Assembly (NCBI GenBank): GCA_034506315.1
Contig: JAPDPT010000017.1
Coordinates: 1-52,400 of the forward strand
DNA length: 52,400 bases
Origin: a candidate division KSB1 bacterium
GTDB lineage: Bacteria > Zhuqueibacterota > Zhuqueibacteria > Oleimicrobiales > Geothermoviventaceae
Direction of reading: 5' to 3'
Shown: piece by piece, positions 7,782 to 16,740 of the stretch
Layout of the letters: every line of letters begins with the position of its first letter
Position numbering within the stretch: the stretch's first letter is position 1
Translations under genes and position numbers: made by a program
The notes under the pieces: model-generated
Told to the model about the DNA's origin: nothing
The model's input: the letters and a program-made list of their open reading frames with translations, nothing else
Database searches by the model: none

Positions 7782-9890
7782 TTACTTGGCAAGGATCATC
7801 TTCCGGGTCTCGACGAGCGCGGAGCCAGCCTGGTCACGACCCTGTACGGCGAGTCGGCAAAGGTACATCCCGGCTGCAAGGCCGCTCGCATCCCATTGGA
7901 CCGCATATCGTCCTGCCTCCCGTTCTCCCGAGATCAGCGTCGCTACCAGTCGCCCTCGCGAGTCGAGCACCGTCAGCAATACTTGGGCACGATGCGGAAG
8001 TTCGAATGCGATTGTAGTGGAAGGATTGAAGGGATTGGGAAAGCAAGGATCCAAGTGCACCACTCTGGGTATGCCGTCTTTGCGGTGAGGGAGGCCAGTG
8101 TGGACCTCGGACAGGTTCCTTCGCCAGAGGCCTTGCCAGGCAGTGCCCAGATAGACCCACTGTGCCTCAATGGCCACGCTTTGTGGCACACAGTCCTCAG
8201 TAAGCCCGTCCCGGTTCACCTTCCGCCAGGTACGTCCGCTATCCTCGCTTGCGAAAACGTCCGACTCGGTGAGGGCCAGGACGAGTCCGCCTCCGTACAG
8301 GAGCTGCGTGACGAGCGTGTCCTTAAAGGCGATGCACGTCCAGCCCGAGAGAGCAGGGGAATGCCGCATGAGGCCGGCTGTCGTCGCCGCGAGCAGCTGG
8401 GAACCAATAGCCACCAGAGAAAGCACGCCCGTGTCGGCAAGGCCGTATGCTGCCCAATGGCTTCCATAGTCATGGGACCTGTACACGCCTCCCGAGAATC
8501 CGTCGCTACCGACAAACACCATCGTGTCGATGACCGCCACGGACGAGATTCGTGTGGCCGGCAGTCCATTGTTTACGGCCTGCCAGGTGGAGCCATCATT
8601 ACCCGTGCGGAACACGCCGCTCGCTCCCGTGCCCACAAACAGCCAGTTTCTGAGATGACCGATACACGTAACGTCCCTGTCCATCAGTCCAATTTGAGAC
8701 CAGCTACGCCCCACGTCGCCTGACTTGAACACTCCTCCGCCGTGCTCCGCAGACGGGCCACCGCCGGCCAGGAGGTCCGATCCCCTGCGGTGGAGGCATG
8801 TTACCCTTGTGTGGGAGAGACTCGCAAATTCGGTGAAGCTTTCCCCCGCATCGCGCGAAATCATCAGCCCCTCTTGCATCGCGCAGAATACATTGGAGCC
8901 CATTGCCAGCACTACTGGAAGAAAGGAGTGCGGCAACAACCCGGTCTGCGTCCAAGTGCTCCCATCGTCAAGGCTCGTGAACACACCCAGATCATGTGTC
9001 CCTGCGACCAGGTTTCCTGGCGTTGAGACGAGGTGCCAAACATCGACCCCGGACAGATCACGCGGCTGCCAGCTTCTTCCGCTATCCATGGAGAGGAATA
9101 CCCCCCGAAAGGGCATAGCCCAATATATTCGGGTACCCAGGCTTGCCAAAGCACTCCAGCCGGTCGCCGCCGGGAACTCAGCAAGCTTCGTCCACACCCT
9201 CTGGTCAAGCTCGTAGGTGTAGATACAGTCCCCGAAGGCAATGTAGAGGGTCCGCCCCATAGCGAGAAGAGAACTTACGTAGACATTGAAATCCACGCCT
9301 CCAAGGCATTCCCAAGTCTTGCCCGTATCAGGACTCACATAGAGCCCACCTCCCCATGTCCCGGCGAAGAGAGCGCTGTCGATCATAGCAAAGCATTCAA
9401 TGGTATGGGTTTGCCCTCCCGGCTCCCATTGTAACCCGCCGTCCCGACTGCGGTAAATCTGCCCCGAGTAAGTACCACAGACAATGGTCCCTCCTACTTG
9501 GATGAAGGCCTTGATCACGTCGCCGGGTAGCGACAGCGTGCCGACCTGCAGCCAAGTCTCAGACCCTGGATCGAACATGTACAGGTACCCTGCGCCGGCG
9601 TACCAAACGGAGGCGAAAAGCCCAGCCGGCAAGGCGCCGAGGGCCTGCACGTCCAAGTATTCAATGCCCTGGGAAATCGATTCCCACGTACGACCGCCGT
9701 CCAGAGAACGGAAAACCCCGTGACCATATGTCCCAGCAAACAGACCCTGGGGCCCCGCCGCCAAGCATGAGATCATGTCGGAGTAGGGACCGTTGAGCCT
9801 TGTCCACTGGGCTTGGGTCAAGCGGGCACCCCCGGTGCCTACAACCATCGCCCCGGCTACCACCAGTCGGGCCACCTTTCCGTAGTTCAT
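7782..9890 (-). CDS. Secreted Asp-box (BNR) beta-propeller protein with C-terminal sorting domain
   Basis: A 702-residue protein with a signal peptide (residues 1 to about 27) and a body made of about ten Asp-box units of the type S-x-D-x-G-x-T-W. Examples are SLDGGRTW (62-69), SRDGGLQW, SPDTGKTW, SMDSGRSW, SLDDGSTW, SGDVGRSW and SEDSGRTW. Asp boxes mark propeller blades in sialidases, sortilin-type and Ycf48-type proteins. Sialidase catalytic residues are not evident, so enzymatic function cannot be claimed. Residues 614-702 are a Por-type sorting domain beginning DPCFPNPFNPSTT and ending TRKMILAK, which would send the protein through a type IX system to the surface. The ATG at 9890 follows AGGAGGAAGAC. 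The role is unknown; surface binding is a guess. Confidence 0.88.
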   Translation of the reverse strand: MNYGKVARLVVAGAMVVGTGGARLTQAQWTRLNGPYSDMISCLAAGPQGLFAGTYGHGVFRSLDGGRTWESISQGIEYLDVQALGALPAGLFASVWYAGAGYLYMFDPGSETWLQVGTLSLPGDVIKAFIQVGGTIVCGTYSGQIYRSRDGGLQWEPGGQTHTIECFAMIDSALFAGTWGGGLYVSPDTGKTWECLGGVDFNVYVSSLLAMGRTLYIAFGDCIYTYELDQRVWTKLAEFPAATGWSALASLGTRIYWAMPFRGVFLSMDSGRSWQPRDLSGVDVWHLVSTPGNLVAGTHDLGVFTSLDDGSTWTQTGLLPHSFLPVVLAMGSNVFCAMQEGLMISRDAGESFTEFASLSHTRVTCLHRRGSDLLAGGGPSAEHGGGVFKSGDVGRSWSQIGLMDRDVTCIGHLRNWLFVGTGASGVFRTGNDGSTWQAVNNGLPATRISSVAVIDTMVFVGSDGFSGGVYRSHDYGSHWAAYGLADTGVLSLVAIGSQLLAATTAGLMRHSPALSGWTCIAFKDTLVTQLLYGGGLVLALTESDVFASEDSGRTWRKVNRDGLTEDCVPQSVAIEAQWVYLGTAWQGLWRRNLSEVHTGLPHRKDGIPRVVHLDPCFPNPFNPSTTIAFELPHRAQVLLTVLDSRGRLVATLISGEREAGRYAVQWDASGLAAGMYLCRLAVQGRDQAGSALVETRKMILAK

Positions 9891-10207
9891 GTCTTCCTCC
9901 TGGCAATTGAACCTCAAGCTCTTGCCGATTGCCGAACGGCGTCGGCTTTCGCATTCCCATGTGTTCAGCGGTACGTGTGACTGGCTGATAGCGGGGCAGT
10001 GCAGCCCATGGGGATGCCTGCAAATTTCGCTGCAAAGATCGGGCTAAGCAGGAGCGAGAGAAACAATCGGGCTGCGAAAAGATCGCTTCTGCCGCTCTAG
10101 CGGGGACTTACAACCATCGGATTCTTGAGTGATAGGCTGCGTGAGGATCTTGAGTAGGGCTAACAGGCTGGCTTCTCGGAGGTCGGACCGAGAATCGTGC
10201 ACGCGCC
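9891..10207 (-). other. Intergenic region of about 320 bp
   Basis: It separates hemW (ending at 10208) from the upstream side of the propeller gene. Apart from the hairpin at 10173-10194, I see no gene, promoter of quality or RNA signature. Confidence 0.4.
10173..10194 (-). terminator. Hairpin after hemW, weak terminator candidate
   Basis: TTCTCGG and CCGAGAA form a perfect 7-bp stem with an 8-nt loop, 13 nt past the hemW stop codon. No T-run follows on the minus strand, so Rho-independent termination is doubtful. Confidence 0.35.
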
Positions 10208-11365
10208 CTACCGGCCATTGGAACCCGTTTCCGCCCAGGAGTCCTGGAGGTACCGGAGCAGGCGTACGGCCAAGTCCTCTGCCACCAGCATCCCCTGGAC
10301 CGTGGGTCGAATCCGGAACTCGTCCACCTGGAGATAGTCGCCCACCTCTTTCGCCCAGGCCCGTACACGCAACGCCAGCTCCGGGGAAAGACCCAAGGTA
10401 CGGAGATCGAGGCCATCATCTGTCCGCAGGCTCAGGAACACGCGCTCGGTAAGCTCCTGCTCGTTGCTGAGCTCCTCCGAGCCCTCGATCGGGAAGTGCC
10501 CCTCCTCAAGCTGGCGGCAATACCTGTGCAGATCCCGGGCATTCCAAAGACGACAGGAGTCGAGAAAAGAATGAGCGGAGGGACCGAAGCCCAGATAGGG
10601 CATTCTCTGCCAATAGCGTTCGTTGTGCCGACAGCGGAATCCAGGCAGACTGTAGTTACTCACCTCGTAGTGCTCAAAACCCGCCTGAGAAAGGAATTCG
10701 TGTGCCCGCAGGTAAAACTCGACCGTTCGGTCCGGATCCGGCAGTCGGACCTGGCCTTTCTTGATCCAGGTGTCCAGGGGTGTGCCATCCTCAACTGTAA
10801 GTTCGTAGGTGGAGATGTGGCAGGCTCCTTCCTCGATCGCCGTCCGCAGGTCACGGACCCACTCGGACATTCGCTGGTTGGGAATTCCGTAGATGAGATC
10901 AATCCCGATGTTCTCGAAGCCGGCACGCCTGGCAGCTCGAATTGCCCATCGGGCTTCGGAGGCGTCGTGAAGACGACCAAGCATCTTCAAGTGAAGGTCA
11001 TGGAAGGACTGCACCCCGATGCTCAGCCGGTTCACGCCGGCGGCCCGGAGGGAGGCGAAAAATTCGACCCGTATATTGGCCGACGGGTTGCACTCGAGGG
11101 TTACTTCGCAGTCGGAGGCCAGAGATCCCAGGCGTTGGAGGACACGTTCTACATACCCCGGGTCCAGGAGGGAGGGGGTGCCACCTCCAAAGTAGACGGA
11201 CCTGATCGGCTCCTCGACTTGTTCCAGCCGGAGCTCCAGTTCCTTCTGCAGGGCGTGCTGATAGCGCTCAATCCATCCATCCCTCGGCACGACGGAGTAG
11301 AAATCGCAGTACGGACATTTCCGGAGGCAAAAGGGAACGTGGATATAGACCGCCGCCGCCCGCAC
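10208..11365 (-). CDS. hemW: HemW-like radical SAM heme chaperone
   Basis: A 385-residue radical SAM protein of the HemN/HemW family. The iron-sulfur motif is CLRKCPYC (Cys13, Cys17, Cys20), followed by FGGGTPSLL, then the HemW-type middle and C-terminal domains. Family members of this shape are heme-binding proteins thought to deliver heme to respiratory enzymes. They were often misannotated as oxygen-independent coproporphyrinogen oxidases, which have a longer N-terminus. The start is GTG at 11365, preceded by AGGGGAT and only 8 bp after the lepB stop, so it is translated from the lepA-lepB transcript. The position next to lepA and lepB fits the common lepA/hemW linkage in bacteria. Confidence 0.9.
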   Translation of the reverse strand: MRAAAVYIHVPFCLRKCPYCDFYSVVPRDGWIERYQHALQKELELRLEQVEEPIRSVYFGGGTPSLLDPGYVERVLQRLGSLASDCEVTLECNPSANIRVEFFASLRAAGVNRLSIGVQSFHDLHLKMLGRLHDASEARWAIRAARRAGFENIGIDLIYGIPNQRMSEWVRDLRTAIEEGACHISTYELTVEDGTPLDTWIKKGQVRLPDPDRTVEFYLRAHEFLSQAGFEHYEVSNYSLPGFRCRHNERYWQRMPYLGFGPSAHSFLDSCRLWNARDLHRYCRQLEEGHFPIEGSEELSNEQELTERVFLSLRTDDGLDLRTLGLSPELALRVRAWAKEVGDYLQVDEFRIRPTVQGMLVAEDLAVRLLRYLQDSWAETGSNGR

Positions 11366-11373
11366 CCGATCCC

Positions 11374-12162
11374 CTACCGAATGATGTGCCCGATCCGTCC
11401 CCAGCGTACCTTCTTCACGATGTTGTAGATCGGAACGACCGAATCCCAGGACCAGTAGATGATCATCGCCTTGCCGACCACGTTGTCGTGGGGCAGAAAC
11501 CCCCAGTAACGGCTGTCCTGGCTATTGTCGCGATTGTCTCCCATCATGAAATAATGACCGTCGGGTACCCTCACGGGACCCCAGTTCTCGAAGCGGGGAT
11601 CGACGTCCGCAGCCCGTCGGATGGTGTACTTCTTGCCGTCCTCGCGCCGGACGCGGTACAGAACTACAAACCTTCCCTCCTCCGGATCATACTCCTTGCC
11701 CACGAGTTCCTTCGTCCCCTCCGGTTTTCCGTCGATGAACACCTCGCCGTTACGGATTTCGACCGTCTGCCCTCCGACGGCGATGCATCGTTTGATGTAG
11801 TTCATCCTCATGTTCAAGGGATACTTGAAAACCACGATCTCCCCCGGTTTTGGACGCCGCAATCCAGGCAGTCGAACGTGTGGGATGTCGATGTTGAGAA
11901 GAGGGATGTGGTCAGGCGTACGGACACCGTAGATAAACTTGTTCACCAAGAGGAAATCGCCGATCAAAAGCGTGTCCTTCATGGACCCCGTCGGGATCCT
12001 GTACGCCTCCACAACGAAGATCCGCAGCACCAATGCCGCAAGTACCGCGTATAGGATCGACTTGATCCACTCCACGGCAGTTTCCGTAGCCGATTTCTTG
12101 GCCGCTTGCACCTTACCTGGTACGCGCGCACCCTCGTGCTTTGCCATTGTCGAAGAGCCCAT
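11374..12162 (-). CDS. lepB: Signal peptidase I
   Basis: A 262-residue S26 signal peptidase that cleaves signal peptides at the outer face of the inner membrane. One transmembrane helix (about 35-50) precedes the catalytic PTGSM (Ser60) and MNYIKR (Lys124); GDNRDNSQDSRYWG is the conserved C-terminal box. A long insertion between the lysine and that box is normal for this family. Start choice is uncertain. The ATG at 12162 (given) is followed by another at 12147, and a GTG lies at 12180; none has a strong ribosome site. The gene is 67 bp downstream of the ABC permease and 8 bp upstream of hemW. This window encodes many signal-peptide proteins that would be its clients. Confidence 0.92.
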   Translation of the reverse strand: MGSSTMAKHEGARVPGKVQAAKKSATETAVEWIKSILYAVLAALVLRIFVVEAYRIPTGSMKDTLLIGDFLLVNKFIYGVRTPDHIPLLNIDIPHVRLPGLRRPKPGEIVVFKYPLNMRMNYIKRCIAVGGQTVEIRNGEVFIDGKPEGTKELVGKEYDPEEGRFVVLYRVRREDGKKYTIRRAADVDPRFENWGPVRVPDGHYFMMGDNRDNSQDSRYWGFLPHDNVVGKAMIIYWSWDSVVPIYNIVKKVRWGRIGHIIR

Positions 12163-12229
12163 CGCTATTCCGCTGACCACTTGATTGTCCTTGCCGCCAC
12201 CTGTGCACGGAACTGCTGGCTTGTAAACG

Positions 12230-13894
12230 TCATGCAGACCACTCGAGTTTCTGGAGCCGGCGGATAGCCGGAGCCACGGCGAGCGCGGCCAAGAGGGCCT
12301 CCGCCAGGGCCACCAGATCGGCCACTAAGAAAATCGCGAACCCCTGGGTTCTGACCAATTTGGCTACAACCGCGACCGGACCCACAATGCCGACTGCTAG
12401 AGCCAGGGCTCCACCCATCATGAGGAAACCGGCGGGACTGCGTAGAGCCCGCCGCGGGTGATCCCAATCAAACTGGCCGAAATACGCACCGATTAGGAGG
12501 CCCACCGCAGTGGCGGCCACAGCGACGAGGAAACAGCCTGGGAGCGCCCAGAGCACGGTCGGCCCCACATGGCTCGTGAACGCTGCCACCGACACGGCTG
12601 CCGCCAATACGAGGCCTGTAGCCATACCTCCGATCAGCCATTTGGCCAGGACAATGTTCCGGATTGCCCCGGGGCCGACGCGGATCAGCCAGAAGGCCCG
12701 CCCCTCCAGAGGGATCAGCAGCGCCGCGAACTGGACTCCTGCCACGGCCACGAGGAAAAGGGGCATCAGGAGGGCCTGCCAGGGTGCACCGGATTCCTCA
12801 CCGCCCGTGCGAGCCACAGCGGGGATGGCAATGGCGACGACGGCAAGCACAATGACCCGCATCAGCTGGTGGTAGTCCCGCACCAGAAGGACCGCCTCCC
12901 GGGTTAGGAATTCGCGAAAACGGCCCCGTATCTTCGGCGCGGGCAAGGTCTCGGTGAGCTTCTTTCTGCGCAACGTTCCGGCCTCTCCAAAACCCCCCGC
13001 CCAGAGGGAATCGGCGAGGCGGGCTGTACCCTCGTGCACGAGAACACTGATTACGGCGATCGCGCTCAGCCAGGCCAGTCCCCCGAGCAGATCCCCCGAA
13101 CTCAGCTTCCACCAGGCCTGCGCAAACCATGTGCTGGGAAGCGCCCAGGACCGCAGGATCTCATCCTTGCCGAAGAGCCCAACTACGCGATCTGGACCCG
13201 TTCCAGGCGCACCCGACGGCACCATGCGATTCCGCAATCCCTGGAGCCCAATCCACGACACAAGAAAGACGAGACCCGTCAGGGCAGATAGGATTTCCCT
13301 TGCACGTCGAGGGGGGAGGATGCGCCCGATGGCGAAACTTACCCAGGCCCCCAGGTTCGAGATCAGGATCACGAAGAGAAAGGCAAGACCGAGACCGAGG
13401 GGGTAGTAGACCCAGGCGGCAGACCTCGCCACCCCCAGGGCGATCACAGCGGAAGGGAGAAAAGCCAGAACGAAGGTGCTGTTGAGGAGGGATACCTCGA
13501 GCAGCCGCAGCCGAAAAACGGTCGCGCGAGAAGTCGGTATCGTGAGCAGGTACTGGGTCTCACCGGAAAGGGCGAGGGCACTTGTGGCTGAGGCCCCGCC
13601 GCCGAGAAGCAGGATCACAAAAAAACCCGCGGACATGGCGAGGACCAGGCCTTCGAGCATTCTCTGGCTGGGATCGAGACTCCCCAGGGCGCGGAATGTT
13701 TCGTAATAAACAACGCCTACCCAACCCGCAAACCCCATCCACAGGAGCAATAGTAATGGTGCCCGGAGCCGGCTCGTGCCCCTGGTCCGGAACAGGCGGT
13801 TCCAGTAGGAACGTAGCTGCATTTTGAGGATGAGGGCTGTAATCCTGGCCTGGCTCAGCGCATTGCCCGGTCCGTCCATTGCCCGCCGTCCCAA
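12230..13894 (-). CDS. ABC-2-type exporter permease, polytopic
   Basis: A roughly 554-residue membrane protein with about a dozen hydrophobic helices, arranged as two halves around a basic cytoplasmic loop near the middle. It directly follows an ABC ATPase gene of the ABC-2 exporter type and is its likely membrane partner; the substrate is unknown. The preferred start is TTG at 13894. An AAAGGAGG ribosome site begins right at the stop codon of the ATPase gene and lies 7 nt from this TTG, but 22 nt from the next ATG (13879). Starting at the ATG would shorten the protein by five residues. No periplasmic-adaptor or outer-membrane partner gene is adjacent. Confidence 0.82.
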   Translation of the reverse strand: MGRRAMDGPGNALSQARITALILKMQLRSYWNRLFRTRGTSRLRAPLLLLLWMGFAGWVGVVYYETFRALGSLDPSQRMLEGLVLAMSAGFFVILLLGGGASATSALALSGETQYLLTIPTSRATVFRLRLLEVSLLNSTFVLAFLPSAVIALGVARSAAWVYYPLGLGLAFLFVILISNLGAWVSFAIGRILPPRRAREILSALTGLVFLVSWIGLQGLRNRMVPSGAPGTGPDRVVGLFGKDEILRSWALPSTWFAQAWWKLSSGDLLGGLAWLSAIAVISVLVHEGTARLADSLWAGGFGEAGTLRRKKLTETLPAPKIRGRFREFLTREAVLLVRDYHQLMRVIVLAVVAIAIPAVARTGGEESGAPWQALLMPLFLVAVAGVQFAALLIPLEGRAFWLIRVGPGAIRNIVLAKWLIGGMATGLVLAAAVSVAAFTSHVGPTVLWALPGCFLVAVAATAVGLLIGAYFGQFDWDHPRRALRSPAGFLMMGGALALAVGIVGPVAVVAKLVRTQGFAIFLVADLVALAEALLAALAVAPAIRRLQKLEWSA

Positions 13895-13907
13895 AAAGGA
13901 CCCTCCT

Positions 13908-14690
13908 TTACGAGGCAAGAAAACGTCGCACCTCCTCGTACTCCGGGCCGCCGGTGAGCTCCAGTAAGATATCCTCAAGACTTCGATCGCCCGCCCGGGA
14001 ATGGGCGCGGAGTTCTTCCATCGAGCCGACAGCGATCAGACGACCGCGGTGAATGATACCCACGCGGTCGCACATGTTTTCCGCAATCTCCAGGATGTGC
14101 GTGGACATGAAAACGCTGACACCCTTTTCTTCCACCAGACCCCGGAGCAGATCCTTCAACGTGCGGGCGCTTTTCGGGTCAAGGCCGATTGTCGGCTCGT
14201 CCAGGAAAAGCACACGTGGCTCGGGCAACAGGGCGGCACAAAGGGCCATTTTTCGCTTCATACCCTGGGAGTAGGATTGAATGAGATCGCGGGCGCGGTC
14301 CCGCAGGTCGAAAAGCTCCAGGAGCATCTCCGCTCGCCGGCGCCCGTGTGCAGGGTCCAGACCGTAAACCGCACCCACGAAACGAAGGAACTCCCAGCCG
14401 GTGAGCTTCTCGAACAGGTGAATCTCTTCCGGGACAAGGGTGAACCTTCGCTTGGCCCTCTCCGGCTCTTCCCACACGTCGACCCCGTCGAGAATCACGC
14501 GGCCGGACGTTGGACGCAACAGACCGCAGGCCATGCGGATGGTCGTGGTCTTCCCGGCACCATTCGGGCCGAGGAAGATGAACAGCTCCCTGCCAATTTC
14601 GAGCTCCAATTCGTTGACTGCGACGAGGTCGCCGAAGCGCTTGGTCAGGCCCTCAAAGCGAATCACTCTGCCCCTCGCCCTTTCGCTCAT
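13908..14690 (-). CDS. ABC transporter ATP-binding protein (ABC-2 exporter type)
   Basis: A 260-residue nucleotide-binding subunit with Walker [10 protein letters not shown] (41-49), signature YSQGMKRK (140-147), Walker B VLFLDEP (160-166, catalytic Glu165) and a switch histidine in MSTHILE. The signature differs from LSGGQ in the way typical of ABC-2 exporters, and the Q-loop reads LVPEE rather than carrying glutamine. The ATG at 14690 overlaps the lepA stop as ATGA, which points to translational coupling. Reading starts further upstream would run deep into lepA in another frame. Together with the following permease it should form a homodimeric or 2+2 exporter. The substrate cannot be read from sequence. 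Confidence 0.9.
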   Translation of the reverse strand: MSERARGRVIRFEGLTKRFGDLVAVNELELEIGRELFIFLGPNGAGKTTTIRMACGLLRPTSGRVILDGVDVWEEPERAKRRFTLVPEEIHLFEKLTGWEFLRFVGAVYGLDPAHGRRRAEMLLELFDLRDRARDLIQSYSQGMKRKMALCAALLPEPRVLFLDEPTIGLDPKSARTLKDLLRGLVEEKGVSVFMSTHILEIAENMCDRVGIIHRGRLIAVGSMEELRAHSRAGDRSLEDILLELTGGPEYEEVRRFLAS

Positions 14691-16492
14691 TCCACCCGCA
14701 GCACTGCCAGGAAAGCTTCCTGGGGGATTTCCACTTTTCCGAACTGCTTCATTCGCTTCTTTCCCTCTTTCTGCTTCTCGAGGAGCTTGCGCTTGCGGGT
14801 CACGTCGCCCCCGTAGCACTTCGCCGTCACATTCTTGCGCAGGGGCTGGATGGTCTCTCGGGCGATCACGCGACTCCCGATCGCCGCCTGAATCGCCACC
14901 TGGAAGAGCTGACGGGGAATTAGCTCCCGCAACTTCTGGCACACTTTCCGCCCGTACTCGTAGGCCTTGTCCCGATGGACGATTACGGAGAGGGCGTCCA
15001 CCGGCTCCCCATTGATCAGAATGTCGAGCTTCTGAAGGGCGCTCTCCCGGTAGCCCTTGAATTCGTAGTCGAGGCTGCCGTACCCTCGGGTTACCGACTT
15101 CAGTTTGTCGTAGAAGTCGAAGATGATCTCCGCCAGCGGAATCTCGTAGTGGAGTTCAGCTCGAGTGGGGTCGAGGTAGTGCGTGTTGAGGTACGTCCCC
15201 CGCCTCTCCTGGACGAGCTGCATTACCGCGCCCACATATTCGCTGGGAACGATGATCACAGCCTCCACGTAAGGCTCCTCGATCGCCTCGATCTCGCCAG
15301 GAGGGGGAAGCTTGGCGGGATTGTCCACCTCCAGCGCCGTTCCCTTGCGCGTGCGCACCCGATACCGCACATTCGGCACCGTGGTGACCAGATCCAGACC
15401 GAATTCGCGTTCCAGGCGCTCCTGGACGATCTCCATGTGCAGCAGTCCGAGAAATCCGCAGCGGAAGCCGAAACCGAGGGCAAGGGATGACTCGGGCTCA
15501 AAGGACAGGGCGGCGTCGTTCAAGCGGAGCTTCTCCAGCGCAGAACGCAGCTCGTCGTAGCCTTCGCTGGCCGCCGGGAAAAGACCCGCGAAGACCATCG
15601 GTTTGGCCTCCCGGAAACCGGGAAGCGGTTCTGAGGCAGGCCGATCGGCGGAGGTGATCGTGTCGCCGACGCGCGTGTCGGCCACCTCTTTGATCCCCGC
15701 CATGATGTAGCCGACCTCGCCCGCCGTGAGACGTTCGCACGGGTGGTAGCCCAGTCTCAAAAGCCCGACCTCATCCACCACGTACTCTTTTCCGGTAGAG
15801 AAAAAGCGAATCCGATCGCCCACCCCTACCGAACCGTCAAAGACCCGGACGTAGGCCACGGCCCCGCGGTAACTGTTGAATACGCTGTCGAAAACCAGCG
15901 CACGCAGGGGGAGGTTCGCACTGCCCGCGGGAGGCGGGATGCGATGCACAATCGCCTCCAGTACCTCCTCCACGCCCTGGCCGGTCTTGGCGCTGACGAG
16001 CAGGATCTCCTCCGGGTCCACACCCAGCAGCTCCACGAGCTGAGCCTTCACCACCTCGATCTGCGCTACACGGAGGTCGATCTTGTTGATAATCGGGACA
16101 ATCGCCAGGTTGTTTTCCAGGGCCAGGTAGAGGTTGCTGATGGTCTGGGCCTCAACCCCCTGCGAGGCGTCCACCACAAGGAGCGCGCCCTCGCAAGCAG
16201 CCAGGCTGCGGGAAACCTCGTAATTGAAATCGACGTGTCCCGGCGTGTCGATCAAATTGAGCACGTAATCCTGCCCGTTACGCGCCCGGTAGCGCATCGT
16301 AACCGCGTGCGCCTTGATGGTAATGCCGCGCTCGCGCTCCAGATCCATGCTGTCCAGGACCTGCTCCACCATCTCTTCGCGGCGGAGCGTGCCCGTCAGC
16401 TCGAGCAGGCGATCGGCAAGCGTCGACTTGCCGTGATCGATGTGCGCAATGATCGAGAAATTACGAATGAATTGCGTCCCTCGGCTATCCAT
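14687..16492 (-). CDS. lepA: Elongation factor 4 (LepA)
   Basis: A 601-residue translational GTPase, the size of E. coli LepA (599). It has AHIDHGKST (16-24), the switch I region with RGITIK, DTPGH, NKID, and the LepA-specific C-terminal domain beginning near [15 protein letters not shown] and ending with lysine-rich [21 protein letters not shown]4 binds the ribosome and affects stalled or stressed translation. It is the first gene of a minus-strand run with the ABC exporter pair, lepB and hemW. A promoter with TTGACC-17-TACATT lies about 65 bp upstream, back to back with the uvrB promoter. Confidence 0.97.
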   Translation of the reverse strand: MDSRGTQFIRNFSIIAHIDHGKSTLADRLLELTGTLRREEMVEQVLDSMDLERERGITIKAHAVTMRYRARNGQDYVLNLIDTPGHVDFNYEVSRSLAACEGALLVVDASQGVEAQTISNLYLALENNLAIVPIINKIDLRVAQIEVVKAQLVELLGVDPEEILLVSAKTGQGVEEVLEAIVHRIPPPAGSANLPLRALVFDSVFNSYRGAVAYVRVFDGSVGVGDRIRFFSTGKEYVVDEVGLLRLGYHPCERLTAGEVGYIMAGIKEVADTRVGDTITSADRPASEPLPGFREAKPMVFAGLFPAASEGYDELRSALEKLRLNDAALSFEPESSLALGFGFRCGFLGLLHMEIVQERLEREFGLDLVTTVPNVRYRVRTRKGTALEVDNPAKLPPPGEIEAIEEPYVEAVIIVPSEYVGAVMQLVQERRGTYLNTHYLDPTRAELHYEIPLAEIIFDFYDKLKSVTRGYGSLDYEFKGYRESALQKLDILINGEPVDALSVIVHRDKAYEYGRKVCQKLRELIPRQLFQVAIQAAIGSRVIARETIQPLRKNVTAKCYGGDVTRKRKLLEKQKEGKKRMKQFGKVEIPQEAFLAVLRVE

Positions 16493-16555
16493 GCCAGGTG
16501 GATCATCCTTTCGAGAATGGTACCACGGACGGATCGAGGCTCCAGCAACCTTTCA

Positions 16556-16584
16556 AATGTACGCAATTCCCGCCATTTGGTCAA
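16556..16584 (-). promoter_or_regulatory. Promoter of the lepA run
   Basis: On the minus strand: TTGACC, a 17-bp spacer, TACATT. Transcription would start near 16549 and leave a leader of about 57 nt before lepA. Confidence 0.6.
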
Positions 16585-16676
16585 CTCAGCCTGGAGGAGA
16601 GGGGGCCGCGCCTTGCCATCGCCCCGCCGCGGTCCAACCGAAGAGGCTCAGCCCCCGAGATCCAGGGACAAGGAGC

Positions 16677-16705
16677 TTGACATTCTGTCAGCCTGGGCGT
16701 ATATT
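16677..16705 (+). promoter_or_regulatory. Near-consensus promoter of uvrB
   Basis: TTGACA (16677-16682), a 17-bp spacer, TATATT (16700-16705). The expected start point is near 16712, about 29 nt before the uvrB ATG. It is one of the two best promoter matches in the window. I see no LexA-type operator over it. Confidence 0.75.
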
Positions 16706-16740
16706 GCCTGTGGAAATTTGGCAGCCTTTTGAGGAAACCA

